Assembly: GCF_031127835.1 (NCBI RefSeq)
Contig: NZ_JARXHX010000002.1
Coordinates: 372,001-436,000, forward strand
Direction: 5' to 3'
DNA from: Pelagicoccus sp. SDUM812002
GTDB lineage: Bacteria; Verrucomicrobiota; Verrucomicrobiia; Opitutales; Opitutaceae
DNA: 64,000 bases
Shown here: piece by piece, positions 1 through 7,472 of the stretch
How positions within the stretch are numbered: position 1 is the first letter of the stretch
How the letters are laid out: every line of letters begins with the position of its first letter
Made by a program: the position numbers and the translations under genes
Notes under the pieces: generated by a model
The model's database searches: none
Seen by the model: the letters and a program-made list of their open reading frames with translations, nothing else
What the model was told of the DNA's origin: nothing

Positions 1-1
1 G

Positions 2-1198
2 GGCGCAGGGTCCCTGCGTGAGGACGTCGCATCGTGGTGGTACCAGATGCGAAACAAAGGGGCGCGACGTGAGTTGGCGAGTGACTTTTGGGCACTGCAG
101 GACCTTTCGTTTGAGGTGAAGCCGGGTGAGGTCGTGGGCATTGTTGGACACAATGGTGCTGGAAAATCGACCCTGTTGAAAATTCTGAGCCGCATCACAG
201 AGCCGACTTCTGGAAGGATTGTGATGAATGGCCGTGTCGGCAGCCTTCTGGAAGTTGGCACGGGTTTCCACCCCGAGCTCACGGGTCGTGAGAATGTTTA
301 CCTCAATGGAGCGATCCTAGGGATGAGCCGAAAGGAGGTAGATCGAAAATTTGACGAGATCGTAGAATTCGCCGAGTGCGCCCGGTTTATCGATACACCA
401 GTCAAGCGGTACTCTTCTGGCATGCGGGTTCGGGTTGCTTTTGCCGTGGCTGCTCATTTGGAACCTGAGATTCTAGTTATAGACGAAGTCTTAGCAGTCG
501 GTGACGCAGCATTCCAGGAAAAGTGTATTGGTAAAATGGAGTCCGTTGCGGAGGAAGGCAGAACGATACTCTTTGTGAGCCACAACATGGGTACGATCCG
601 ACAGTTGTGTCAGCGTGCGATCGTTCTACAAAACGGAAGAGTAACGGCGGACGGAGATGCTAGTGAGGCAGTCAGCCAATACTTGCAGGATATGGAGAAG
701 GGAGTGAACGAGGCGTTTTCCGAGAACAATCCGAAACGCAAGCTTCGGGGAAAGGCTCGTTTCACCGATCTGCTTATCCTCTCGAAAGAAGGCTTGCCGG
801 TGCAGGACTTGATCGCTGGCGAAACGGTGCACTTCGACCTTTCGTTCGAGAGCGGCGGAGAGCCGATCCACTCTATTCGTTTGGATATTTGGAATGATTT
901 TGGAGTCGTGGCGACGCAGTTGAGTACTCGATTTTTAGAAATGGGCACGATCGATCAGGAACGTGGCACCCTGCGTTTTACGATTGAAAGCCTGCCGTTA
1001 ACGAGGGGAAGGTATCGGATATCGGCGGTATGCCATTGTCACGAGGATTTGAGTGATTTAGTTCCGAACGCAGCAGTCTTCTCGGTTTCAGGAGGCAGTA
1101 TCCATTCCTCGGGGATTTCACCGCCAAGCGGACGTTGCACGACAATGATTCCGTTTACATGCGGAATGCAGGCGGTCCGGAGCTTGTCGGGAGTGTAG
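2..1198 (+). CDS. ABC transporter ATPase for polysaccharide export (Wzt-like), 5'-truncated by window edge
   Basis: This is the nucleotide-binding subunit of a polysaccharide or O-antigen ABC exporter, which would energise export of a lipid-linked glycan across the inner membrane together with a permease outside the window. The frame is open to the left edge, and the codons before the first ATG (position 47) still read as family-like sequence, so the true start lies upstream. Visible motifs are Walker A GHNGAGKST, a YSSGM signature typical of this subfamily, Walker B ILVIDEVLAVGD and the H-loop region FVSHNM. After about residue 235 comes a C-terminal beta-rich domain, as in Wzt proteins that bind the glycan end. 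The last 25 or so residues look unlike the family, so a late frameshift is possible. The next genes are convergent and are sugar-modifying enzymes, which supports a surface-glycan role. Confidence 0.88.
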   Translation, partial: GAGSLREDVASWWYQMRNKGARRELASDFWALQDLSFEVKPGEVVGIVGHNGAGKSTLLKILSRITEPTSGRIVMNGRVGSLLEVGTGFHPELTGRENVYLNGAILGMSRKEVDRKFDEIVEFAECARFIDTPVKRYSSGMRVRVAFAVAAHLEPEILVIDEVLAVGDAAFQEKCIGKMESVAEEGRTILFVSHNMGTIRQLCQRAIVLQNGRVTADGDASEAVSQYLQDMEKGVNEAFSENNPKRKLRGKARFTDLLILSKEGLPVQDLIAGETVHFDLSFESGGEPIHSIRLDIWNDFGVVATQLSTRFLEMGTIDQERGTLRFTIESLPLTRGRYRISAVCHCHEDLSDLVPNAAVFSVSGGSIHSSGISPPSGRCTTMIPFTCGMQAVRSLSGV

Positions 1199-1441
1199 CA
1201 AGAAAAACTGGGAATGCTATAGTGATTTTGCTTCAGAAAGGATTATTGCATTTAGAGCGCTTTCTACACAGAGTGCCTAAAAGGATTTTCGAGAAAATGG
1301 GGAGCGGAGGAACTGTCCAGCGACGGCGCTAACGAAGTAACAACAATGCAACTGGTCGTGCCAGTTGGTCAGGCGATTGGGAGGCTTAGTCCGACGAGAG
1401 CGCTGGTTGAATTGATCGCTTCGGTTTTCCACTGTAGAGGT

Positions 1442-2380
1442 CTATCTCGAAGGATGGTAAAGAAAGATCCGGCGTTTTATTTTGCCGAGCATCGATTTAA
1501 GATTAGGCTGATGCCTCTTGTTTTTCCTAGGTGCGAGGATGCTGTCGCTATTGTCCAGCTTGAGGCATTCGTTGAGATAGTAGTGGTGGGCTTTGTGATA
1601 ACGATCTAGCAAAAAACGTCCGTGAGGAGTTGTGGCGTCGAGCGGTCCCGCCGATGAACGCAGCGCTTTAGCTCCGGCATTTACCTCCCGATAGTTGTGT
1701 TTCATGTAGTCGCTGAGGCTGGACGAAGTCCAGGACATGTCGTTACCGATGTGGAAGGTGAGGTGCGCCTCCGTCAGCAGCTGAAAAGAGCGGGAGTGGG
1801 CGACCACATTGGCGTACGCAATTACTCCGATGCCTTTCGTGCCTATGCAGGTATCTGCTAATTCAAATTTTGGATACGCATCTCGACGGAAAACGAAGCA
1901 GTCGAAGCCACCGTGCGTTCGGCCGGCCTCGGCCCACATAAGTGGAATTTGATCCGGGCTTTGGTAGGAATCGCTGATGGTTCGCCGATTGATAACGAGA
2001 CCATCGTTTTCCTGCAGGAGATTGGCCACCGAGAGGTAGAAGTGGGGCATCAGTGCGATATCTACATTTGTGTAGATGAGATAGTCGGCGTCTGTTGCTT
2101 GGTATGCCCGGTCAAGGATATGGCGAAGGATGGGAAGCTTGCGTGGACGTTGGAAAATACCGAGGTCGAGGACTGAAGTCTCGAGCTCAGGAAGAGTGCG
2201 AAAGTCGTCCGGAACAATGTCATTGTCTTCTGAATACTGAACACTCATTAGCTCGACGTCGACCAAAGGCGCAGCGATCGCTTTGGCACGCCGCATCGTT
2301 TCGAATGTGACGGGTTGGGCGACAAAGAGGTCGGAGTCGGAACCGACTTTGACGGGATTGACTACGTGGGCGATTTTCAT
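1442..2380 (-). CDS. Putative glycosyltransferase-like protein of polysaccharide locus
   Basis: A 312-residue soluble protein whose likely start (MKIAHVVNP) overlaps the stop of the upstream pyruvyl transferase gene as ATGA, indicating translational coupling. An upstream in-frame ATG exists, but the overlap favours the shorter start. The segment YLIYTNVDIALMPHFY resembles the DxD region of GT-A fold glycosyltransferases, where acidic residues bind the metal and nucleotide sugar. There is no signal peptide or membrane segment. It is last in a four-gene run (GT4, sulfotransferase, pyruvyl transferase, this gene), so a role in building or decorating an extracellular polysaccharide is a reasonable inference. 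The exact donor and acceptor cannot be told from the sequence. Confidence 0.7.
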   Translation of the reverse strand: MKIAHVVNPVKVGSDSDLFVAQPVTFETMRRAKAIAAPLVDVELMSVQYSEDNDIVPDDFRTLPELETSVLDLGIFQRPRKLPILRHILDRAYQATDADYLIYTNVDIALMPHFYLSVANLLQENDGLVINRRTISDSYQSPDQIPLMWAEAGRTHGGFDCFVFRRDAYPKFELADTCIGTKGIGVIAYANVVAHSRSFQLLTEAHLTFHIGNDMSWTSSSLSDYMKHNYREVNAGAKALRSSAGPLDATTPHGRFLLDRYHKAHHYYLNECLKLDNSDSILAPRKNKRHQPNLKSMLGKIKRRIFLYHPSR

Positions 2381-3615
2381 GACTCGATATCGAGTCGCGT
2401 TTCGACGTCCTTCCACATAGACTCGACCTTCTCCTTTTGCCGTTTGGCTGCGCTTTGGAGAGATTGGCGAAGTGCCCGGTTCTCGCTTGGGTCGAGAATA
2501 GTGTCGATCTTCTCTCTGATTTGGTCGGGGGGTAAGTCCGGCTTAATGACGAGATTAGGGCATTCGTAGTCCGAGAACATGGCCTCGTATTTGTGGTTCC
2601 ATGACGTTCCAATAGCAGGAGTCCCTTGAGAGAGCGAGCTGAGTAGAGCGTGGTAGCGTGAGCCAATCACTGCGTGGGAGGAAGCGAGGTGACCTTTGGT
2701 CTGCAAGGCGGAGTCATCGTAAAGGGGAGGTGGCGTTCCACAGCCTTTTTGTAGCTCTTCAGCAAGTGGACGATCGTTTTCCTCGTGCAGGACTAAACGT
2801 GTGTCGAATCCGTGGTTTTGGGCTTGCTGAATAGCGGAGCGCATGAGCTCGAAGTAAGCTTCGGCCTGATCTTTGGGGGCCTTGTCGATCATTCGCGCGT
2901 TTGGGACGATACAGACGACGTTGCTCCATTCCTCGGGATTTTCTGGATATTCAGGTGGTACTAGATGTGTGATGTCGGGTGCGAGATGGATGCGTTTCGG
3001 CTCCAAGTCGAGAGTGAGCAAGTGCTGGAGAGAAGTCTCGTCGCGGGCGTAGATGCGGTCGAAGGGACGTAGAGCGTCCGTGGCTGCTTCTCGAATCGTT
3101 GGTTTTTCGAATGGGCCGAAGGCTTGAGGGAGCAGAACGAGAGTGACGCCTCGAGCCTTGAGGTTTTGGTAGTATCGAGCGCGAGTGCGCATGCGGTAGG
3201 GTGGCCATTGGTCACCGTAGGCGAAACCGGAGCAGTCGATGAGTCCGGAAAGCTGCTTGCCGTCGAGGATGCGTCGGCGTTGCAACGATTCGGTGGAAGC
3301 GAGCCGGAGCCCGACTCCGCGCCGCAGAAGGGATAGGCCTCCCTTTACGGAAGGCTTCCGGGCTGCGTAACTAAAGTCTTGAAGGTTAGGCCGCCAACGA
3401 ATCTTCAGGAGGTTTGGAGAGGCGGGGAGCACCGGGAGCCCGAGGTTGGAAGATACGGCGAGGCGGCATCGTTCGCCGAGGCGCTGGTGCAGAGCGTGAA
3501 GATTGAGGACGTCTCCTTTGTTCAGCAGCCACGGACCGAGGATTTCGATTGCTGGACTCGCGGAGTGCAGGGATGTGGATGACGAGGAGGAACGATTCTG
3601 GACAGTTAGTGCCAT
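2377..3615 (-). CDS. Polysaccharide pyruvyl transferase family protein
   Basis: A 412-residue protein resembling the polysaccharide pyruvyl transferase family (PF04230), which transfers pyruvate from phosphoenolpyruvate to sugar hydroxyls as a ketal. Supporting features are the early segment GPWLLNKGDVLNLHAL, the central LLPQAFGPF segment with YARDETS (compare LPQSxGPF and ARDxxS in the family), and the C-terminal stretch HAVIGSRYHALLSSLSQGTPAIG, which matches the family's SRxHxxxxA...G(V/T)P block. Its start lies inside the 3' end of the sulfotransferase gene (10-nt overlap), and its stop overlaps the next start as ATGA. Pyruvylation adds negative charge, as does the neighbouring sulfotransferase, so the locus probably makes an acidic glycan. 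Confidence 0.85.
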   Translation of the reverse strand: MALTVQNRSSSSSTSLHSASPAIEILGPWLLNKGDVLNLHALHQRLGERCRLAVSSNLGLPVLPASPNLLKIRWRPNLQDFSYAARKPSVKGGLSLLRRGVGLRLASTESLQRRRILDGKQLSGLIDCSGFAYGDQWPPYRMRTRARYYQNLKARGVTLVLLPQAFGPFEKPTIREAATDALRPFDRIYARDETSLQHLLTLDLEPKRIHLAPDITHLVPPEYPENPEEWSNVVCIVPNARMIDKAPKDQAEAYFELMRSAIQQAQNHGFDTRLVLHEENDRPLAEELQKGCGTPPPLYDDSALQTKGHLASSHAVIGSRYHALLSSLSQGTPAIGTSWNHKYEAMFSDYECPNLVIKPDLPPDQIREKIDTILDPSENRALRQSLQSAAKRQKEKVESMWKDVETRLDIES

Positions 3616-4631
3616 TGAAAAGAGGGTGATTGGTGCGTGTTGAGGGCGTCGTAGTCGGGTTCGAGAGCGTCGGTATAGTATTCACTGAGACCGGCTAATT
3701 CGACGATATTGAGGATGCGGTCGATTTGCTCGGGTCGCAGATTGGATTTCCATTTGGAGAGCTGGGAGTCGGCGTCGCCGCGTAGCTTGCCTTTGACCGA
3801 TGATGAGGGTCGGTGGAGGCGTTGCCGCATGGGGGTGGTTATCGGAACGTCCAGTCCATGCGTCACCCGCACCAGTTCGGCCTCGCCTCTTTTTACGAGG
3901 CGTTCATAGGGTAGCAGCAACCAAGGAGGCGATTCGATGTGACGCAGCGGTATGTAGTAGTCCAGCGCCCAGATGGCCGCTAGCATTTCCTCAAGGGACT
4001 GCACGGCCGCTACAACGGGTTCGAAGGTGGAGCGAGTTTCATCCGGGAGGTTGTCGAGTCGCAAGGGGGAGTCGGATTCTTGGATTCTCTGACGGAAGTC
4101 GAAGTCCCATTGACCATACTTGAGCATTGAACTGACCACTGAGCATGGGTGGCGGATGACGAGCACGATGCCCTTCGTTTGAAAATTTTGGCAAAACCAC
4201 GGAAGCATGCGGTTAAGGCGGCAGAACTTCACCAAAAGTTTCCGTCTTTTCGCGTGTTCTTGGAGGGTTTGCCAACGGCTGTCAGATTGTTGGGACCATC
4301 GAGCTGTGGCTCCGAGCTTTCCGGAAAGGGTTTGTTTGAGGAATCGACGCTGTTGTGGGGCAACAGCGTCAGGGGAGAGATAAGTCCGGGAAGTAAAGCC
4401 GTGAGCTTTTTGGACGCTTTTGTGCAGCAAAGGTTCGTTGAGCGTTTTGTAGTCGGGCAGCTCTTGTAGGGTTTCCTGGACGAGCGTGGTCCCTGATCGA
4501 GGCACGCCAGTTACGACGATGGTTTCTTCCTCTCGGCAAGCGCCGAGGCTCCCCGCGGCACGGAAAGCCCCTTGGTATAAAAGGCTGGAGGAGCGGGAGT
4601 TGCGAGGAGGGGATAGCTTAAGTCTTGTCAT
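3606..4631 (-). CDS. Sulfotransferase family protein
   Basis: A 341-residue PAPS-dependent sulfotransferase. The N-terminal segment VVTGVPRSGTTLVQE is the 5'-phosphosulfate-binding loop of the family, and VLVIRHPCSVVSSMLKYGQW is the 3'-phosphate-binding segment with its conserved Arg, Pro and Ser. There is no membrane segment, so it should act in the cytoplasm, presumably on a lipid-linked or nucleotide-linked glycan. It follows the GT4 gene by 10 nt and overlaps the pyruvyl transferase gene. Sulfated extracellular polysaccharides are common in marine organisms, which fits the inferred habitat. The acceptor is unknown. Confidence 0.88.
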   Translation of the reverse strand: MTRLKLSPPRNSRSSSLLYQGAFRAAGSLGACREEETIVVTGVPRSGTTLVQETLQELPDYKTLNEPLLHKSVQKAHGFTSRTYLSPDAVAPQQRRFLKQTLSGKLGATARWSQQSDSRWQTLQEHAKRRKLLVKFCRLNRMLPWFCQNFQTKGIVLVIRHPCSVVSSMLKYGQWDFDFRQRIQESDSPLRLDNLPDETRSTFEPVVAAVQSLEEMLAAIWALDYYIPLRHIESPPWLLLPYERLVKRGEAELVRVTHGLDVPITTPMRQRLHRPSSSVKGKLRGDADSQLSKWKSNLRPEQIDRILNIVELAGLSEYYTDALEPDYDALNTHQSPSFQWH

Positions 4632-4641
4632 CGTCTAGTGG

Positions 4642-5961
4642 CTAGAAGGATCCGCTTTTAACCAGTTCCGGCTGGAGCGCCGGTGCTTGTTGCGGGTCTG
4701 TCGCTATGTTGCAGAGCTTGAAGTAGAGTGATTTCCAGGCCTCCAGCTGGGTTGGCAGCTGCAGGTTTTGTTCCGCATGTTTACGCCCGTAGAGGCTCAT
4801 CGCTTCCCAGCTCTCAGGATGCGAGTTGAGCTGAGCCATGCGATCAGCCATCGTCTCCACATCCCGTTCGTCAACGAGGTATCCATTTTTTCCTTCGATG
4901 ACCACCTCTGGAATCCCGCTGTGTCTGGTGGAGACGATTGGTAAGCCGGAAGCGGCCGCTTCAATGAGCGAAACAGGTTGGCCTTCTTGGTCGCCATCAC
5001 TAGAGGTCACGCTGTGCTGGGCAAGTAGGTGACAGCGCTTCATCATTTCACGAACGAAATGATGAGGTTTGGCTCCGTGAACTTCCACACTCTCTTGCAA
5101 CCCGGCTTGCTGGCGAGCGGCGATTAGGGCTTCTTTTTCAGGGCCGTCGCCAATTATATGCAGTTTGAGCTGGATGGAGCGTGGAGTGCGGGCTTTGGCT
5201 CTACGAAATGATTCGAGAAGGTATAGTATTCCTTTCTTGGGTACCAGTCGTCCGACGAAAAGCCACTCCACTTGTGAACCGTTGAAACCGCTGGTCGGAG
5301 ATTGGTAGGGGAATTGCTCCAGATCGACTCCGTTGGCTATCTTCACGACGGATCGCTCGGGTGCTCCGAGTAACCTAACCTTGTTACAGATATTTTCGGA
5401 CACGCCGACCGATGCAGATTCAGTGCGGCAAAGTTGGGACAGCTGGCCGTGCCAAAAGTGGTCTCGTGGGTACCAGGTGGCGTCGTAGCCGTGAAAAGTG
5501 GTAACAAGGGGAATTCCTTCTTTTTCGCTGACGGGTGCGATTTTGGCTCCGAGAGGTCCGAAATGGGCGTGGATAAGGTCCGGCTTTACCGTTTGGACGA
5601 TGCGGCGGAGGTGACGTCGGCCAGTCAGCCAAAGTGCCCCGCTGGCATCCCCGGTGGATGCTTTCATCCAGACACGTCGAGCCAGGCATTCCAAAGAGCG
5701 AGGCGAACTCTTTTTTAGGACGTGAACTCGGGGGAAAGGTCGGGATTTTGGGCGGAGGCGTTCGTGGGTGACCACGTGGTTCTCGATTCCCTGTTGATCA
5801 AGCCCTTTCACGAGATCGTAGATGAAAGTTTCGGATAGCGTAGAGAATCGTCCGCAGTAGTGGAGGACTCTTAGTGCGTCGCTATGGGATCTTGGTTGGG
5901 TTGGCATCTCGATGGGCGAATTGGATTTCGGTTTCCCGTACCCTTGCAATCGAGGTACCAA
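4642..5961 (-). CDS. Glycosyltransferase family 4 protein
   Basis: A 439-residue GT4-type (GT-B fold) retaining glycosyltransferase, similar in layout to WcaL/colanic acid enzymes. The N-terminal acceptor domain carries IHAHFGPLG and TFHGYDATW. The C-terminal donor domain begins with WLFVGRLVPKKGILYLL, continues with the IIGDGPE motif, and has the E-x7-E motif in SLIEAAASGLPIVSTRHSGIPEVV. It should transfer a sugar from a nucleotide donor to a lipid-linked intermediate at the cytoplasmic membrane. The first 18 residues look unstructured and an internal ATG at about 5907 may be the true start. It is the first gene of the four-gene polysaccharide run. Confidence 0.9.
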   Translation of the reverse strand: MVPRLQGYGKPKSNSPIEMPTQPRSHSDALRVLHYCGRFSTLSETFIYDLVKGLDQQGIENHVVTHERLRPKSRPFPRVHVLKKSSPRSLECLARRVWMKASTGDASGALWLTGRRHLRRIVQTVKPDLIHAHFGPLGAKIAPVSEKEGIPLVTTFHGYDATWYPRDHFWHGQLSQLCRTESASVGVSENICNKVRLLGAPERSVVKIANGVDLEQFPYQSPTSGFNGSQVEWLFVGRLVPKKGILYLLESFRRAKARTPRSIQLKLHIIGDGPEKEALIAARQQAGLQESVEVHGAKPHHFVREMMKRCHLLAQHSVTSSDGDQEGQPVSLIEAAASGLPIVSTRHSGIPEVVIEGKNGYLVDERDVETMADRMAQLNSHPESWEAMSLYGRKHAEQNLQLPTQLEAWKSLYFKLCNIATDPQQAPALQPELVKSGSF

Positions 5962-6211
5962 TTGGCTCCCGCTAACTGTCTTTCGATAAACACGAGCAGA
6001 TTGACTTGTATAAGTATTTGAAAGTTAGGGGCCTGTACCAGAGAAGGGCGCTTGCCGATTGAATCTGAAGCGGAGCGACATGGAAAAGTTGCGGGTGCAA
6101 TCTGCACCAGGCAAGGTGCTGTTTGATGGTTAGGTTGCTGCTCCAGCGGAAGCGTTTGACCGTGATCTGCATGAGCTCAGCTGAGATCTAGGAGTTTGAC
6201 GAGCGTCGACG

Positions 6212-6949
6212 GTGGTTGAGTATGAGGCGGTGAACATTGTATTATTCGAGGAGAGCGATTTGGGTCGTGAGTTGCCGTTGAGGGATGAACGTGCGGCGCA
6301 TGTCCTGAAGGTTTTGCGGCGCGGAGTGGGCGACGAATTTGACGCGGGATTGATCGATGGAGCTAGAGGTAAGGCTACCATTAAGAAGATTTTGGATACA
6401 GGTCTGGTTATGGACTTTGAGTGGGGAGATGCTAAGCCAGAATTGCTACCGATAGATTTAGTAGTGGGGTTGAGTCGCCCGCAAACCATGCGAAAGATTT
6501 TGAACGAAGCGACAACTCTGGGAGTGAGAAGTATCCGTTTCGTGGCGACAGAACGAGGTGAACCGAGCTACGCGGAATCGAAACTGTGGTCGACGGGCGA
6601 ATGGCGTCGCCACGTGCTGGCGGGTGTGACGCAGGCGTTTACGACAAGGGTACCCCTAGTGAGTTGGGGGATGGCAATGAAGGATGTCTTGGATGAACTG
6701 GGCAACGTGGACAGCCGGAAGCTTTGCCTAGATAATTACGAAGGTGTGAAGCGGCTGGGGAAGGTCTTGGGCGGCACACGGTTCTCGGCTGTGGCCTTGG
6801 CAATCGGTAGCGAACGAGGCTGGACAGGGTGGGAGCGTGATCTGTTCCGTGAAATGGATTGGACTTTGGTTGGGATGGGGGAGCGCGTCATGCGCACGGA
6901 GACCGCCGTGGTTGCGGCGGTCTCCGTGGCGCGGGAGTTGATGGGGTAG
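6212..6949 (+). CDS. rsmE: 16S rRNA m3U1498 methyltransferase RsmE
   Basis: A 245-residue SPOUT-class methyltransferase that methylates U1498 of 16S rRNA at N3 using SAM. Family hallmarks are the N-terminal segment AAHVLKVLRRGVGDEF, the central LSRPQTMRKILNEATTLGV, and the C-terminal knot AIGSERGWTGWE followed by GERVMRTETAVVAAV. The ORF starts at a GTG; an alternative GTG at 6230 would give a start nearer to that of homologues. It stands alone between divergent polysaccharide genes and a convergent monooxygenase-like gene. The final codons contain a perfect 11-bp inverted repeat (6897-6926) that could form an RNA hairpin at the end of the message, but no T-run follows. Confidence 0.95.
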   Translation: MVEYEAVNIVLFEESDLGRELPLRDERAAHVLKVLRRGVGDEFDAGLIDGARGKATIKKILDTGLVMDFEWGDAKPELLPIDLVVGLSRPQTMRKILNEATTLGVRSIRFVATERGEPSYAESKLWSTGEWRRHVLAGVTQAFTTRVPLVSWGMAMKDVLDELGNVDSRKLCLDNYEGVKRLGKVLGGTRFSAVALAIGSERGWTGWERDLFREMDWTLVGMGERVMRTETAVVAAVSVARELMG

Positions 6950-6967
6950 TTTTGCGAGGCGACTGGC

Positions 6968-7324
6968 CTATTTTCGGAAACCGGATTTTAGTTCGTAGTA
7001 TTCTGCAGGTAGCTCCGCTAGGGGTGCTTTGAGCTTTTCGAGTTCGGTGGCGGAGCCGTGGATTTCGAGGCGTTGCATTTCTGATATGCCCATGGCTTTT
7101 TCGATGAGGTCGCCGACGTTGTTGAGATGGAAGAGCAGGCCTTCGGCGTTTCGGTAGCCTTCGCGGCAGTGGATGAGGTTTCCATTGTAGGAGAAGCCGT
7201 AGTAGAGGCAGTCGGCTTCGGTTTTTGCGCGTCCGATGAGCTCTTCGATAATTGCGTTGAAGGCGCTTAGGTTCTCGGTGGGAACGTTGAAGTATGGGTG
7301 GATGGATACGGAGGTGTCGGTCAT
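6968..7324 (-). CDS. Small ABM-like (antibiotic biosynthesis monooxygenase fold) protein
   Basis: A protein of about 118 residues. The ATG at 7324 (MTDTSVSIHPYFNV) is preferred because the longer reading frame upstream translates low-complexity intergenic sequence. The pattern of a beta strand, a helix (AFNAIIEELIGRAKTEADCLYYGFSY), then REGYRNAEGLLFHLNNVG resembles the dimeric alpha-beta barrel of ABM and quinol-monooxygenase-like proteins, in which the E(x)Y..AE..HL block is typical. Function cannot be assigned beyond the fold. It lies tail-to-tail with rsmE and downstream of the EF-G-like gene, separated by about 150 nt. Confidence 0.65.
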   Translation of the reverse strand: MTDTSVSIHPYFNVPTENLSAFNAIIEELIGRAKTEADCLYYGFSYNGNLIHCREGYRNAEGLLFHLNNVGDLIEKAMGISEMQRLEIHGSATELEKLKAPLAELPAEYYELKSGFRK

Positions 7325-7472
7325 GGAATGATGAGGGTTGAAGGATGAAGGCTGAGGTGGCAAGGGGGGAACGTACCTGAGTTTGCTCGCACGCTCCCAC
7401 ATCTGGTTGTGTGTTCTCGACAAACAGTCGTCGCTCGCAAGCGAGCTATGCCGGTCAAGAGGTCGCTATTGC

